Below, piece after piece: positions 27,459 to 37,538 of a stretch of 63,903 bases of DNA. The DNA comes from Actinomycetota bacterium (GTDB lineage: Bacteria > Actinomycetota > Actinomycetes > Nanopelagicales > Nanopelagicaceae). Numbering within the stretch: the stretch's first letter is position 1; each line of letters opens with the position of its first letter. The DNA is taken from positions 1-63,903 of the forward strand of contig CANHRM010000005.1 in assembly GCA_947463725.1 (NCBI GenBank). Direction: 5' to 3'. A program made the position numbers and the translations under genes. The notes beneath the pieces are model-generated. The model searched no databases. It was not told the origin of the DNA and worked only from the letters and a program-made list of their open reading frames with translations.

Positions 27459-28535
27459 ATGCCAGCAGTAACCGTTGCCGATATCACCGTACTTCCGCGC
27501 GTAAAAGCGATTGCAGGTACACGTGCACGCGCGGTTCGCAGCATCACAACTGCTCCGCAAGGTTTTGAAGGCGAAGGGTTTCCAGTACGTCGAGCATTTG
27601 CCGGCGTCGATATTGCGCAATTAGATCCGTTTATTCACTTGGATCAAATGGGCGAAGTTGAATATGCGCCAGGTGAACCAAAGGGAACTCCTTGGCATCC
27701 TCATCGTGGTTTTGAAACTGTTACCTACATTATTGATGGAATTTTTGATCACTTTGATAACAACGGTGGTGGCGGAACAATTACCGATGGTGATACGCAA
27801 TGGATGACAGCAGGTGCTGGAATTTTGCATATCGAAACACCGCCAGAAAGTTTGGTAATGAGTGGTGGCTTATTCCACGGTTTCCAACTTTGGGTTAACT
27901 TGCCAGCTGCAAAGAAATGGTCGCCGCCGGCTTATCAAGATTTACGTGCCAGCGAAGTTGCGTTACTTGCATCCGAAGATGGCGGTGCGCTAATTCGCGT
28001 TATTGCTGGTGAGCTTGCTGGACATAAAGGACCAGGTTCAACGCAGACTCCAATTACTTTAATCCATGCAACTTTGCAGCCAGGTGCTGAAATTCGTTTG
28101 CCATGGCGCAAGGATTACAACGCACTTGTTTACACGTTAGCCGGTCATGGTTTTGTTGGTGAAGAATCTCGCCCAGTACAAATGGGTCAGCTAACTGTTT
28201 TTGGTGAAGGTGACACGATTGTTGTGCGCGCTGCTAATGTGCAGGAATCGCGTTCACCTGAAATGGAACTTTTTATTCTCGGTGGCGAACCAATCAAGGA
28301 ACCTGTTGCCTGGATGGGCCCATTTGTAATGAATACCAAGCGCGAAGTACTGCAAGCTTTTGAGGACTTCCAAAAAGGCGTTCTAGGCTCGATTCCAGTG
28401 ATTGAAAAAGGTCATCGCCCGAATGCAGCTCTAAATCGTGGCGGTGAAGGTTCAAAGCTAGGTGGATCAAATACGCCGAATTCAACCGATGTGCTTGATG
28501 TACATGGTGCGCCGACAACTCTGCAAGAAGGTTGA
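27459..28535 (+). CDS. Pirin family protein
   Basis: 358 aa bicupin. The metal-site motif WHPHRGFETVTYIIDG and LHIETPPE define the family; AAAGGAG gives a good ribosome site. Some bacterial pirins oxidise quercetin, others modulate pyruvate metabolism; the role here is unknown. The C-terminus (ALNRGGEGSKLGG...) is longer than the cupin core. Confidence 0.9.
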   Translation: MPAVTVADITVLPRVKAIAGTRARAVRSITTAPQGFEGEGFPVRRAFAGVDIAQLDPFIHLDQMGEVEYAPGEPKGTPWHPHRGFETVTYIIDGIFDHFDNNGGGGTITDGDTQWMTAGAGILHIETPPESLVMSGGLFHGFQLWVNLPAAKKWSPPAYQDLRASEVALLASEDGGALIRVIAGELAGHKGPGSTQTPITLIHATLQPGAEIRLPWRKDYNALVYTLAGHGFVGEESRPVQMGQLTVFGEGDTIVVRAANVQESRSPEMELFILGGEPIKEPVAWMGPFVMNTKREVLQAFEDFQKGVLGSIPVIEKGHRPNAALNRGGEGSKLGGSNTPNSTDVLDVHGAPTTLQEG

Positions 28536-28577
28536 TCTCCCCTTTTTTACTTTTGTAACTTTCGCTAATCTCTGCCC

Positions 28578-28958
28578 ATGACTCTTTCTTTACAATGCTT
28601 AACGGTTGACGCTCATAATCCAAAGGCTCAAGCTGAATTTTGGGCTGAAGTTCTTGGTTGGTCAATTGGTGAAGACGGCGATGAAATTGGTTATTGGATT
28701 GAACGCGAACTTAATGACCCAAATAAAACTGGCTTTCCAGATATTCTCTTTTTGAAAGTCCCGGATGCAAAGGTAATTAAGAACAGACTTCACTTAGACC
28801 TAAGACCAGATAACCAAGAGGCAGAAGTTGCGCGTCTCGAGAGACTAGGTGCGAAGAAAATTGAAATTGGTCAGAGCGATGATGCGGATACAACTTGGGT
28901 TGTAATGTCTGATCTTGAGGGCAATGAGTTCTGTGTTCTCTCGGCACGTAACCAGTAA
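28578..28958 (+). CDS. VOC-fold (glyoxalase-like) protein
   Basis: 126 aa single vicinal-oxygen-chelate domain of the Glyoxalase_6 type: LQCLTVDAHNPKAQAEFWAEVLGW at the start and VMSDLEGNEFCVL at the end. Enzyme activity cannot be told. ATG 28578 follows TAATCT by 6 nt (leaderless pattern). Confidence 0.85.
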   Translation: MTLSLQCLTVDAHNPKAQAEFWAEVLGWSIGEDGDEIGYWIERELNDPNKTGFPDILFLKVPDAKVIKNRLHLDLRPDNQEAEVARLERLGAKKIEIGQSDDADTTWVVMSDLEGNEFCVLSARNQ

Positions 28959-29007
28959 CCTATTTAATTCTTAGCAAGAAACCACATCTCTCCACTATCT
29001 TAGGCAC

Positions 29008-29604
29008 ATGATCTGGTGGCCAAGTGCGGTTCCAACAATTCAATATGGGCAATTCACGTTGCGTCCATTATCAGAAGAAGACATTGATGCGATTTATCAA
29101 TCCTGCCAAGACCCGTTAATTCCGAAGTTCACAACTGTTCCTTCGCCTTATTCCATAGAGTTGGCTCAATCTTTTGTGCGTGAGAGAACTCCGCACCTAT
29201 TTGATGAGCGCAAAGCTATTACTTGGGCCCTAACAATTAATAAAGATGTAAGTCCGGCTGCCTTGAAAGTTAATGGTGAAACTTTCCTAGGTCCATTTGG
29301 TATTCATGCCATTGAAGAAAGTAATCACATTGGCGAAATTGGCTACTGGCTCAATAAGGATGTGCGCGGCCACGGTTATGGATCAATTGGATGCAAAATG
29401 GTCACGAACTACGCATTCGAAACTTTGGGTTTTCGCCGACTAGCCGGACTGGTTGATAATGAAAATCAAGCTTCAAAGAAAGTATTACTAAATGCTGGTT
29501 ACGATCATGAAGGCTTAATGAAATCGCGAGTTACGCGTGCTGATGGCAGGCAAATAAATATGGATTTATTTGCTGCAACTTCAGATACTTGGGTTAACCT
29601 TTAA
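29008..29604 (+). CDS. GNAT family N-acetyltransferase (RimJ/RimL-like)
   Basis: 198 aa. The fold is recognised from FTLRPLSEEDIDAIY, GEIGYWLNKDVRGHGYGSIGCKMVTNYAF (the acetyl-CoA loop RGHGYG) and GFRRLAGLVDNENQASKKVLLNAGY. Likely acetylates a protein N-terminus or small amine; substrate unknown. TATCTT is 6 nt before ATG (leaderless pattern). Confidence 0.9.
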   Translation: MIWWPSAVPTIQYGQFTLRPLSEEDIDAIYQSCQDPLIPKFTTVPSPYSIELAQSFVRERTPHLFDERKAITWALTINKDVSPAALKVNGETFLGPFGIHAIEESNHIGEIGYWLNKDVRGHGYGSIGCKMVTNYAFETLGFRRLAGLVDNENQASKKVLLNAGYDHEGLMKSRVTRADGRQINMDLFAATSDTWVNL

Positions 29605-29606
29605 CT

Positions 29607-29936
29607 ATGGAATCGCTGGTAATTCTGGTCGCAATCATCCTCGCTATTTCTTTATTTAGCGGCCCGATTGCACTGTTTCTAACGTGGCTACCTGTGCTAA
29701 ATCGTGAAAGAACGAGTAATGCTGCTCGATTAGTCCGCCGAATCTTGGTGACATTTTTCGCAGTAATCGGAAGTTTTGTTTCATTTAATTTATTTATCTC
29801 AAGTTCTGGCTTTGCCCCTACTTTGATCGCTTTCATTGGATCTATAACTGCATTCTTTGCAGTAAAGCGCGAGTATTTTTCATATGGATTTCGTGGTGGA
29901 TCTGACCGACTTAATGGTCCGAGCGGGCAGCACTAG
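29607..29936 (+). CDS. Small membrane protein of unknown function
   Basis: 109 aa, starting 3 nt after the GNAT stop and so probably co-translated. Three hydrophobic segments (about residues 2-25, 45-65 and 70-88). I do not recognise the family. Confidence 0.6.
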   Translation: MESLVILVAIILAISLFSGPIALFLTWLPVLNRERTSNAARLVRRILVTFFAVIGSFVSFNLFISSSGFAPTLIAFIGSITAFFAVKREYFSYGFRGGSDRLNGPSGQH

Positions 29937-29978
29937 ATTATTTTTTGCAGCGCAGAATAAAACCTAGATAAAAATAAG

Positions 29979-30350
29979 TGGAGGTGCCGGGAATCGAACC
30001 CGGGTCCTTCGGTACTGACATAGGGCTTCTACGGGCGTAGTGCGTTTATCGTTTTCTCAGTTCCGGATCTCTTACACACAAGTATCCGACAAACTCATTT
30101 GCGAAACTGTTCTCCGAAGTTGTTCGCAAAGCCAACTCCATGAAAAGCCTTCTGTCGGCGTTAGGTCCCAGTCCGAAGGCGGAGCGCTGGGTTAACGGAT
30201 TACAGAGCTAGCTTAGGCAGCTAGGGTGTAATCAGCGGCAGTTGTACTGGCGCTTGATTTTTTGCACAGGTTATTGGTTAACGAGATCATCCTGGCTTCC
30301 TCGGCCCGCTTCCCCTATCCCAACATCCAAAGTCGAGACCGTTCACCCCC
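29979..30350 (-). ncRNA. ssrA: tmRNA (ssrA)
   Basis: One-piece tmRNA for ribosome rescue. The acceptor GGGGGTG (5' end at 30350) pairs with CACCTCC (29980-29986); the T-arm CCGGGTTCGATTCCCGG is intact and the discriminator is A, without encoded CCA. The tag frame is at 30216-30251, followed by TAA (30213-30215): resume codon GCC, peptide ASTTAADYTLAA, a 12-residue tag like that of M. tuberculosis and ending in the Clp degron LAA. SmpB is encoded immediately upstream. Confidence 0.95.
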
Positions 30351-30359
30351 ATGGGTGTG

Positions 30360-30426
30360 GAAGCAATATTGCTTCGCTATTTAGTTGTCATATCAGGGGT
30401 CGCGTTATTCGCGGAAAAATTTCCGC
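30360..30426. promoter_or_regulatory. Two palindromes between smpB and ssrA
   Basis: GAAGCAATATTGCTTC (30360-30375) is a perfect 16-bp palindrome ending 10 bp before the tmRNA 5' end. GCGGAAA-AA-TTTCCGC (30411-30426) is a second one. They may be a regulator site and the smpB terminator or -35/-10 region of ssrA. The 158-bp gap holds no gene. Confidence 0.45.
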
Positions 30427-30508
30427 TAATAAACCAACATCTGATGTTCTAAGTGTAAGGCAGGGTTATGAGAAGAATCTAATCGGCTAGTGATTTACGC
30501 ACGAAGTA

Positions 30509-31009
30509 CTAGTCGTCGTATTTGCTAGAACGCCCACTCTTGCCGCTATTGCGACGTGATATTTCGCGCTCAATTTCGCGCCCTGCTTGCTGTTCCATCA
30601 GAGCTTCGCGCTTATCGTGTGCTTTTTTGCCGCGCGCAACAGCTAATTCGATTTTGGCTTTTCCATCTTTGAAATAAAGTGAAAGTGGCACCAAAGTAAG
30701 TCCGCCAGTCTTTACCTTTGCATGCAGACGCTTGATCTCATCTTTATGAACAAGCAACTTACGATTTCGACGAGGTGTGTGGTTAGTCCATGTGCCTTCG
30801 GTGTATTCGGGAATATGCACGCCATGTAACCAAAGTTCACCATCTTCAATCATGGCAAATCCATCAACTAAGGATGCGCGGCCCGCACGTAATGATTTAA
30901 CTTCAGTTCCGGTTAAAACCATGCCGCATTCAAAAACATCTTCGATCGAATAATCGTGGCGCGCTTTTTTATTCTGCGCAACTAATTTCTTGCCAACTTC
31001 TTTCACCAC
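30509..31009 (-). CDS. smpB: SsrA-binding protein SmpB
   Basis: 166 aa. Binds the tRNA-like end of tmRNA and brings it to stalled ribosomes. Motifs: [59 protein letters not shown], and a basic tail that reads the empty mRNA channel. It starts with GTG (two in tandem). Confidence 0.96.
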   Translation of the reverse strand: MVKEVGKKLVAQNKKARHDYSIEDVFECGMVLTGTEVKSLRAGRASLVDGFAMIEDGELWLHGVHIPEYTEGTWTNHTPRRNRKLLVHKDEIKRLHAKVKTGGLTLVPLSLYFKDGKAKIELAVARGKKAHDKREALMEQQAGREIEREISRRNSGKSGRSSKYDD

Positions 31010-31031
31010 GATGCACCGCCGATATTTGGCG

Positions 31032-31934
31032 TTAGACCTTGAGGTAGCGACGAAGTGTTACAAGCGAAGCAATAGTTGAAACACCGATACCGGTTAACAA
31101 CAACCAACCTGAGGCGATCCAGACTTCGTTCCAACCAAAGAATTTTGTAAACGTTAACAACGGAGCAACCTTGCTATCAACCACACTCTTAAGTGCCGCC
31201 AATAGACCTGTTGCTAGTCCCCACCCAACAAATGCAGAGAAAATTCCTTCGAGTAAGAATGGCAATTGAATTGACCAAGAGGACGCACCAACTAGTTTCA
31301 TAACGCCAGTTTCGCGGCGACGGTTAAAAGCAGCAATGCGCAAAGTATTGCTAATTAATAGAGCTGCAGTTAACACTGACGCCAAGCCAACTAATAGTGC
31401 GCCATTTCGTAGCACTGCTAATAGTCGGAAGAATTTTTCCAAAATTGTGCGCTGATCCTGAACTACATCAACACCTGGGCGCCCCGAGAACGCGCTAACT
31501 ACTACTGCGAACTGGGTTGGATCCTTTAGTTTCACCCGGAAAGATTCAGGTAATTGATCTGCTGAAACATTTTGGGCAATTGCTGATTCCTTGAAACGCT
31601 CTTGGAAACGCGTAAATGCCTCTGATTGCGACTCGTAGTAAACGCTATCGACAACGCTTAGCTCTTCAAGATCTTTCTGAATCTGTAAACGTTGATCGGT
31701 AGTTACAACGCCACCAGAACATGATGGGGTTTCGCTCAAAGGCCCGCAGAGAAATACCGAAACTTCGATTTTGTCATACCAATAATCCTTCATGGCGCCG
31801 ACTTGGGCGTTAGAAAGAAGTCCAATTCCAAGCAGCGAAAGTGATATCGCAACTGTTACGACGACGGCAAAAGTCATGGTCAAATTTCGGCGCAGGCCGA
31901 TACCAACCTCGCTCATTAAAAACTTAGCGCGCAT
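31032..31934 (-). CDS. ftsX: Cell division protein FtsX
   Basis: 300 aa, four membrane helices with one large outer loop (residues about 50-175) after the first helix. With FtsE it forms an ABC-type complex that controls peptidoglycan hydrolases at the septum. The outer loop carries two cysteines ([15 protein letters not shown]). It lies 10 bp after ftsE. Confidence 0.94.
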   Translation of the reverse strand: MRAKFLMSEVGIGLRRNLTMTFAVVVTVAISLSLLGIGLLSNAQVGAMKDYWYDKIEVSVFLCGPLSETPSCSGGVVTTDQRLQIQKDLEELSVVDSVYYESQSEAFTRFQERFKESAIAQNVSADQLPESFRVKLKDPTQFAVVVSAFSGRPGVDVVQDQRTILEKFFRLLAVLRNGALLVGLASVLTAALLISNTLRIAAFNRRRETGVMKLVGASSWSIQLPFLLEGIFSAFVGWGLATGLLAALKSVVDSKVAPLLTFTKFFGWNEVWIASGWLLLTGIGVSTIASLVTLRRYLKV

Positions 31935-31944
31935 TGATCTGCCC

Positions 31945-32634
31945 CTATCCCGTGTATCCGTAAACGCCGCGAACCTGATCGCGAATTACGTGGCCGCCTT
32001 CGAGTTCGATAACTCGCTTACGCATTTGATCAACAATTCCAGAATCGTGTGTTGCCATTAAGACAGTGGTGCCTTCGCGGTTAATTCGATCAAGTAGCTT
32101 CATGATGCCCACACTGGTATTTGGATCAAGGTTTCCAGTTGGTTCATCAGCAATCAAAATCAATGGGCGACTGACATATGCGCGCGCAATTGCCACGCGT
32201 TGTTGCTCGCCACCTGAAATTTCATTTGGCTTGCGATCAGCTTTATCTTCTAGGCCAACTAGTTCAAGCACTTCCGGAACTTCGCGGTTGATTTCCTTCT
32301 GCGAATATCCAAGTACGTGAAGAGTGAATGCAACATTTTCGGCAATAGTTTTATTTGGCAGCAATCGGAAATCCTGGAAAACAGTTCCGACCTGACGACG
32401 AAGTTCTGGAACTTTATGATTTGCCAGTGTGTTTAAATCTTTGCCGGCCACATGAATAGTGCCAGTTGAAGGGCGCTCTTCACGCAGAATCAAACGCAAG
32501 AAGGTTGATTTGCCAGAACCAGAAAGACCGACCAAGAAAACGAATTCGCCTTTGGTGATTTCCAAGTCCACGTTCTCAAGCGCCGCTCGATCCATTCCTG
32601 GATAGGTCTTGCTGACCTTCTCTAAGCGAATCAA
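31945..32634 (-). CDS. ftsE: Cell division ATP-binding protein FtsE
   Basis: 229 aa. Start is TTG at 32634 (protein begins [13 protein letters not shown]), supported by AAGGAG 6 nt upstream; the longer frame to 32682 lacks support. Walker [16 protein letters not shown], signature [14 protein letters not shown] and Walker [14 protein letters not shown] are intact. Confidence 0.95.
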   Translation of the reverse strand: MIRLEKVSKTYPGMDRAALENVDLEITKGEFVFLVGLSGSGKSTFLRLILREERPSTGTIHVAGKDLNTLANHKVPELRRQVGTVFQDFRLLPNKTIAENVAFTLHVLGYSQKEINREVPEVLELVGLEDKADRKPNEISGGEQQRVAIARAYVSRPLILIADEPTGNLDPNTSVGIMKLLDRINREGTTVLMATHDSGIVDQMRKRVIELEGGHVIRDQVRGVYGYTG

Positions 32635-32851
32635 TTTCAACTCCTTGCATTCGACGAACATTTCTCTTGAGCTGGCACACAATGAGCGCGCGCCTGCCTT
32701 AACTGTCTTAGTTTAGGTAAAAGCAGCACAAATCGGGCTCTCTAACGCGCTTTTTGACTGTGAAATCACGCTGAGAATCGGGATTTACTGAATACTTAGC
32801 GACTTTTCGAGCAGACCGGTAATTCTAAAAATCTGCTTAGTTTGATGTTGA

Positions 32852-33952
32852 TTAATTGCTGCGACGCCAGCGAATTCCAGCTTCAATAAATTCATCGATT
32901 TCGCCATTTAACACGGCACTGGTATTTCCGGTTTCATAATCGGTGCGCAAATCTTTAACCATTTGATACGGCGCTAAAACGTAAGTACGCATTTGGTTGC
33001 CCCAAGAGCCCGAATTATCGCCCTTTAGTGCATTGATTTTCGCCTGCTCTTCTTGGCGACGGCGTTCTAATAACCTAGATTGCAGAACAGCCATTGCCGT
33101 TGCTTTATTCTGAATTTGCGAACGCTCGTTCTGACACGAAACCACAATGCCAGTTGGAATATGTGTCAATCGAACTGCAGAGTCAGTTGTATTAACACCT
33201 TGTCCACCAGGCCCAGATGAACGATAAACATCAACTCGAATTTCTTTTTCATCAATTTCAATTGCATCACTTTGTTCAACGACTGGAACAATTTCAACGC
33301 CAGCAAATGAAGTGTGACGACGTGACTGACTATCAAATGGTGAGATTCGAACTAAGCGATGTGTGCCTTGTTCAACTGAAAGCGTGCCATATGCATATGG
33401 CGAAGAAACCCGAAACGTGGTTGATTTAATTCCAGCCTCTTCAGCATATGAAGTTTCAAGAACATCGACTTTTAAATTATGGCGTTCGCAATATCGTAAA
33501 TACATACGCATCAACATTTCGGCCCAGTCGGCTGCTTCAGCGCCACCAGCTTCAGAGCGGATTGTTACCAGTGCATCACGCTCGTCATACTCACCATTTA
33601 GTAGCGTTTGCACTTCTAATTCACTAATGGTTTTTTTAACTGAATCTAATTCCGCACCGGCGTCAGCTAAGGCACTCTCATCGCTTTCGGCATTAGCTAG
33701 CTCTAGCAAGATTGGCATATCTTCAACGCGACGACGAAGACCTTCTAAGCGGCTAATCGTTGATTGCACACGAGATAAACGGCTGGTTATCTTCTGGGCA
33801 TTTTCTGGGTCATCCCACAAATCAGGAACCCCTGCTTGGGCTTCTAAATCAATTGCGGCAGCACGCAGCTTTGGAAGGTCTAAAACCTTCTCAATTGATA
33901 CCAGGGTTGCATCTATTGCAGCAATCTCTAGATCGTATTCACGCGCGGCCAT
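32852..33952 (-). CDS. prfB: Peptide chain release factor 2
   Basis: 366 aa. The GGQ motif ([17 protein letters not shown]) and the UGA-reading SPF tripeptide ([15 protein letters not shown]) are present. The gene is one continuous frame, so the programmed +1 frameshift of E. coli prfB is absent, as in mycobacteria. ATG is 7 nt after TAGACT (minus strand). Confidence 0.96.
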   Translation of the reverse strand: MAAREYDLEIAAIDATLVSIEKVLDLPKLRAAAIDLEAQAGVPDLWDDPENAQKITSRLSRVQSTISRLEGLRRRVEDMPILLELANAESDESALADAGAELDSVKKTISELEVQTLLNGEYDERDALVTIRSEAGGAEAADWAEMLMRMYLRYCERHNLKVDVLETSYAEEAGIKSTTFRVSSPYAYGTLSVEQGTHRLVRISPFDSQSRRHTSFAGVEIVPVVEQSDAIEIDEKEIRVDVYRSSGPGGQGVNTTDSAVRLTHIPTGIVVSCQNERSQIQNKATAMAVLQSRLLERRRQEEQAKINALKGDNSGSWGNQMRTYVLAPYQMVKDLRTDYETGNTSAVLNGEIDEFIEAGIRWRRSN

Positions 33953-34059
33953 AGGCCCAAGTCTAGTGGACGCTTAAACCCGCTTAATCCATTGCTAATT
34001 TTGAATAATGGGAAGTTGCGACCCACTAGATCCATTTCCAATTATGCAGAAGGGGGAAT

Positions 34060-34611
34060 CTACAAAATTCCGAATAGCGATAGAACGCGCTTCTTAACAC
34101 TTGTAGTACCAGCAGAAGCTGAAAGTTCAATACTTTCAAAGGAGAAGAGTGAAAGTGAAATCGGTAGCCAAGCTTTTGCAGAAGCGGTAATTAGTACTTC
34201 GGTCCCATTACATTGAAACTCGCTGATCCGAATATTGGAAAGCTCGGGACGCACTAACTTATGGTTTGAACTATTTGAAATATCAGCCAAAGTTTCACTT
34301 GCTCGCTTATTCGCAACAGAGCAATCAATCGGAATAACTGGACTTTCATCGCTAACTAGGAATGAGAGTGCGGAATGTTTACCTTGATAGTAAGCGTCTA
34401 GATCAAGAGCGTGTGCAGCGCTTTGGGCCGCTGACTCAGTTGCTTGCACTAATGATCTGTGAGCAACTATTACCGATGAGATATCGGTTAGAACTACGGA
34501 TGAAAGCAGTACAACGGCAAAGAGACCAAAAACTAAGACCGAAATTGAACCGTCTTCCCGCTTGAGGCGAATGCGTAACCATGTTGGATTAATGATTTGT
34601 ATTAAACCCAA
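34060..34611 (-). CDS. TadG-like pilus assembly/secretion protein
   Basis: 183 aa. The N-terminal hydrophobic segment EDGSISVLVFGLFAVVLLSSVVLTDISSVIVAHRSLVQATESAAQSAAHAL (type IV prepilin-like, TadG/Rv3655 type) is followed by an outer domain with two cysteines (DCSVAN, EFQCNG). It overlaps the upstream tad-like gene by 10 bp and is the last gene of the tad series. Confidence 0.75.
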   Translation of the reverse strand: MGLIQIINPTWLRIRLKREDGSISVLVFGLFAVVLLSSVVLTDISSVIVAHRSLVQATESAAQSAAHALDLDAYYQGKHSALSFLVSDESPVIPIDCSVANKRASETLADISNSSNHKLVRPELSNIRISEFQCNGTEVLITASAKAWLPISLSLFSFESIELSASAGTTSVKKRVLSLFGIL

Positions 34612-35012
34612 GGTGAAACTGTTTCTCTGGCAGTTGCTGAACTAACTCGCTTGCCATCTTTGCTCTTGAGCGTAATAGTAACTTCAACTTTGTTATCCGG
34701 TGAGATACAGAAAATTCCGGCGCAATCTATTGCGAAATGAAGATCGTCAATTCGCTTTGGATCTAGCCCAAGTTCACGAGCGCCAGTTTGCATAGTATTT
34801 CGGGCATTTACGGTGGCAGTTAAATCATTTTTGCTGAGAATGTATGCCCGAACAGTCTCGCGAGCAAGAGTGCGCACAATAAATTCATCATTACTTGCTG
34901 TGGCAAAACTAGATAGAAAAATAATGACTGGCACGAAAAGTGGTAGAGCGAGTGCCACAAACTCAAGAACGGCGCTTCCGCTTTCATCTTTAAGTTTGCG
35001 AAGCAGAAACAT
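34602..35012 (-). CDS. TadE-like pseudopilin
   Basis: 136 aa. DESGSAVLEFVALALPLFVPVIIFLSSFATASNDEF is the TadE signature: a GS-x4-E-F prepilin-like helix. A disulfide is possible (DCAGIFCISP). Two bp after the preceding gene. Confidence 0.78.
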   Translation of the reverse strand: MFLLRKLKDESGSAVLEFVALALPLFVPVIIFLSSFATASNDEFIVRTLARETVRAYILSKNDLTATVNARNTMQTGARELGLDPKRIDDLHFAIDCAGIFCISPDNKVEVTITLKSKDGKRVSSATARETVSPWV

Positions 35013-35014
35013 CG

Positions 35015-35470
35015 CTAGCTCTGGTTTTCTAATATCGAAAAGCCATGAACATTCGTAACTCGATCTTGACTTCCCAAGAATGGCACCAGGTTTGGCAGGT
35101 TTTGATTGTGGGTGGAAACCACTGCTCTTAAATCATTAAAAGCATCTGCTGAGTTCAAGTTAATTACCCGATCACCGATCTCAAAGCGACCAGTAATTGA
35201 GCTGTGAGTCGCTGAACTTTGAGCATAAGCGGCTTCAATATTGCGACTATTAATGGTTAGAACCAACTGAAAAGCGATTAAGAACAAGGTCATCAGTGGA
35301 ATAACTACGAGAGCGCTCTCCACGCTTCCGCGTTCCTCTCTTAGCTTTCGAGCAAACTCGGCTAAATCACGTTTGCGCCTGACCTTCAATAAATGACGTC
35401 GCCAAGTGCTGCGTAATCTGCGGATGCCTCTTGGCTTTTGCGATAAGCCTGAAATCAGCCATAAAACCAT
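35015..35470 (-). CDS. TadE-like pseudopilin with basic N-terminal region
   Basis: 151 aa starting at ATG 35470, which overlaps the stop of the upstream gene (TAATG). A basic first 50 residues precede REERGSVESALVVIPLMTLFLIAFQLVLTINSRNIEAAYAQSS, a TadE-like helix. The longer upstream frame lies inside the previous gene and is not used. Confidence 0.75.
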   Translation of the reverse strand: MVLWLISGLSQKPRGIRRLRSTWRRHLLKVRRKRDLAEFARKLREERGSVESALVVIPLMTLFLIAFQLVLTINSRNIEAAYAQSSATHSSITGRFEIGDRVINLNSADAFNDLRAVVSTHNQNLPNLVPFLGSQDRVTNVHGFSILENQS

Positions 35471-35850
35471 TACCGAATGCCGTTCATAGCATCTAACGAG
35501 TTCTTCAAGATAGTGGTCAATCGTGGCGCCGCAATAGTCCAGATTGCGGTAACCAGCCCAGTTGTCATCAGCACTACTAATACCCATCCGGGCACATCTC
35601 CGCGCTCATCTTTAACTTTAGCTACCAGATCAAAGTTGCGTAGCCGATTAATTCTGCGACCAGCTGCTATCGCTGCCTTGGTCATCGCGGATTCAGCGCT
35701 ACTTAAGATTCTCATAGCTACAAATACTTTCGGGGTTTCATCTACTTCTGTGTTCTCGACTGTAGTAGTTTCGGTTTTCTCAACGGCAGTGGTCTCACTT
35801 TCAGTTTTTTCGACGGCTGTGGTCTCATTTACTTCGGTCATGCTTTCCAT
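35470..35850 (-). CDS. Flp/tad-locus small membrane protein with acidic Thr/Glu repeats
   Basis: 126 aa. Residues 1-45 are short repeats of the type TTAVEKTESE, possibly from recent slippage. The C-terminal part, DERGDVPGWVLVVLMTTGLVTAIWTIAAPRLTTILKNSL, resembles the Flp-pilin-like/DUF4244-type proteins found at this place in actinobacterial tad loci, so it may be the pilin, though a normal Flp leader is not evident. Confidence 0.65.
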   Translation of the reverse strand: MESMTEVNETTAVEKTESETTAVEKTETTTVENTEVDETPKVFVAMRILSSAESAMTKAAIAAGRRINRLRNFDLVAKVKDERGDVPGWVLVVLMTTGLVTAIWTIAAPRLTTILKNSLDAMNGIR

Positions 35851-35973
35851 ATTTCCTCTTTCTATTTGTTTGGATCTGGCTGATTAGTATTTTGTTGCTT
35901 TTGTTATTGGTGAGCTTTTTGTTGCTGTTGTCGTGGTTTAGCGTTTTGTTGCTTCAGCGACGGATTTGATCAA

Positions 35974-36789
35974 CTACATAAAGCCATTTAGATTCGATAA
36001 CGATGGCCAAAGTGCGAACAACATAGATACTGGCAAAATAAGAAATACCACTGGGATCATCATTGAAATTTCGGCTTTGCCAGCTGCGGTCATAATTTGA
36101 TTGCGATGTGCGGTTCGCGATTCCTGCGCATGACGTTGTAGCACTTCGACAATTGGTGCACCGCGCAACATCGCAGTGATCATGGCGTCGATAAATCTGC
36201 GAATAGTCACCGATTTGATTCGCCTGCCCATTGCATCTAGTGCAATATGAAATGGCGCTCCAGCTATGACATCTTTGGTCACTACGGCGAATTCGGCAGC
36301 TAATTCACACTCTGAACGCGCAGCAATCGTGGCCATCGCGTTTAATGGGGTTTGACCAGCCGATATCGATAGCGTCAACATCTCAATGAGGGCGGGAAAT
36401 TCGGCATCCATTTGCGCCCGCCGTTTTACAACGGCCTTAGTTAAATTGCGATCGATTAAAACAAAGGCCGAGTAGCCGGCAATTGCGCCCATTACCAAAG
36501 CCCCCGCAATTGAGGCGCTTTTAGCCCAAATCAAGAGTGCGAACACGGCAAAGGTTAGAAAAGCGGTAGAGATCTGACTGCTGCGAAAGTCCAGATATTC
36601 ATGCGGCCCGGTGCGGTTTAGCTCAAGCAAGCGATCGCGTAATTTACTGCGATCATCGATATTCGCTGCGAACTTACGATATTTAACTTTGCTAAACTTC
36701 AACGCTTTTGCCTCATCGCCTCGATCAGAAGCCACGACTAAATATGCTGCTATTACTCCGAATGCAGTTGAGATGAAAAGCGTGTTCAA
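35974..36789 (-). CDS. tadC: TadC-like type II secretion F-domain protein
   Basis: 271 aa from TTG 36789, which overlaps the tadB stop (TTGA); the frame continues upstream only inside tadB. The T2SSF core is seen in EFPALIEMLTLSISAGQTPLNAMATIA and PIVEVLQRHAQESRTAHRNQIMTAAGKAEISMMIPVVFLILPVSMLFALWP. It forms the membrane platform of the pilus machine with TadB. Confidence 0.82.
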   Translation of the reverse strand: MNTLFISTAFGVIAAYLVVASDRGDEAKALKFSKVKYRKFAANIDDRSKLRDRLLELNRTGPHEYLDFRSSQISTAFLTFAVFALLIWAKSASIAGALVMGAIAGYSAFVLIDRNLTKAVVKRRAQMDAEFPALIEMLTLSISAGQTPLNAMATIAARSECELAAEFAVVTKDVIAGAPFHIALDAMGRRIKSVTIRRFIDAMITAMLRGAPIVEVLQRHAQESRTAHRNQIMTAAGKAEISMMIPVVFLILPVSMLFALWPSLSNLNGFM

Positions 36790-37538
36790 GGTGTGCCGCC
36801 AAAAACACGAGGCGGTTTTGGTAGTGCCCCTAATTTGTTCATCCAAAGATATGCAATTGCGGTCATGAAGATTCCGGCGATCAAAATTACGGCCCCAGTG
36901 CTTGTCGCATATGCAGCAGCTGTTGCTGGTTGAGTTGAAAGCAGCAACAGCAGTAACCACGGTGCGGCAGCGGAAAGATGCGCCGAGTTCTTAATCCAGC
37001 CATGCTTAACTTCAATTTCTTTACGTAAAGCTAAGTCTTGCCGAATAAAATCTCCGACCATTCGCAATATCTGTAACAAATGAGTGCCGCCGAGTGAGCG
37101 CGAGAGAATTATTGCCTCGAAGATTTGATCACTGGCATAGTGCGAGAACTGTTTCTGTAACCAAGCGATAGCTGCTGTGAAATCACCATCTTTTCGAACC
37201 TGTCGATTAAATTCTGCAAAATACGGTGCCAGTTCGCGCGGTCCTCGATCAGCTAATTGTGAGAGTGCTTCAACTAAGGACATTCCAGATTGAATTCCAG
37301 TTATTAGATGATCAACCACATCGGGCCAGAGTAATTCGAACTTAGTTTCGCGACGTTTGGCCGATGAGACTAGGAAAGTAAATGTAATAACTGAAGCCAT
37401 GGTCGCAAAAGCCAGAGCGATTGAGATTGATGCACTCAGGACTGTGATGGCAAAACCAACCGCCAGCCCAATAGCTGCTGAAATCGCTATTTGGCGCCAC
37501 TTTGGCGAGATCATGGCTAACTGAGAGTTCGAGTTCAT
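36786..37538 (-). CDS. tadB: TadB-like type II secretion F-domain protein
   Basis: 250 aa. LLWPDVVDHLITGIQSGMSLVEALSQLADRGP is the F-domain repeat, with membrane helices at the N-terminus and after residue 190. It overlaps tadA by 4 bp (ATGA). Confidence 0.85.
   Translation of the reverse strand: MNSNSQLAMISPKWRQIAISAAIGLAVGFAITVLSASISIALAFATMASVITFTFLVSSAKRRETKFELLWPDVVDHLITGIQSGMSLVEALSQLADRGPRELAPYFAEFNRQVRKDGDFTAAIAWLQKQFSHYASDQIFEAIILSRSLGGTHLLQILRMVGDFIRQDLALRKEIEVKHGWIKNSAHLSAAAPWLLLLLLSTQPATAAAYATSTGAVILIAGIFMTAIAYLWMNKLGALPKPPRVFGGTP

Noticed and set aside
30242-30490. Plus-strand ORF over the tmRNA
   Set aside because: Lies opposite a well-supported tmRNA; protein is not family-like.
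32852-33952. Programmed frameshift in prfB
   Set aside because: The frame is continuous from ATG to stop; no in-frame UGA slip site.
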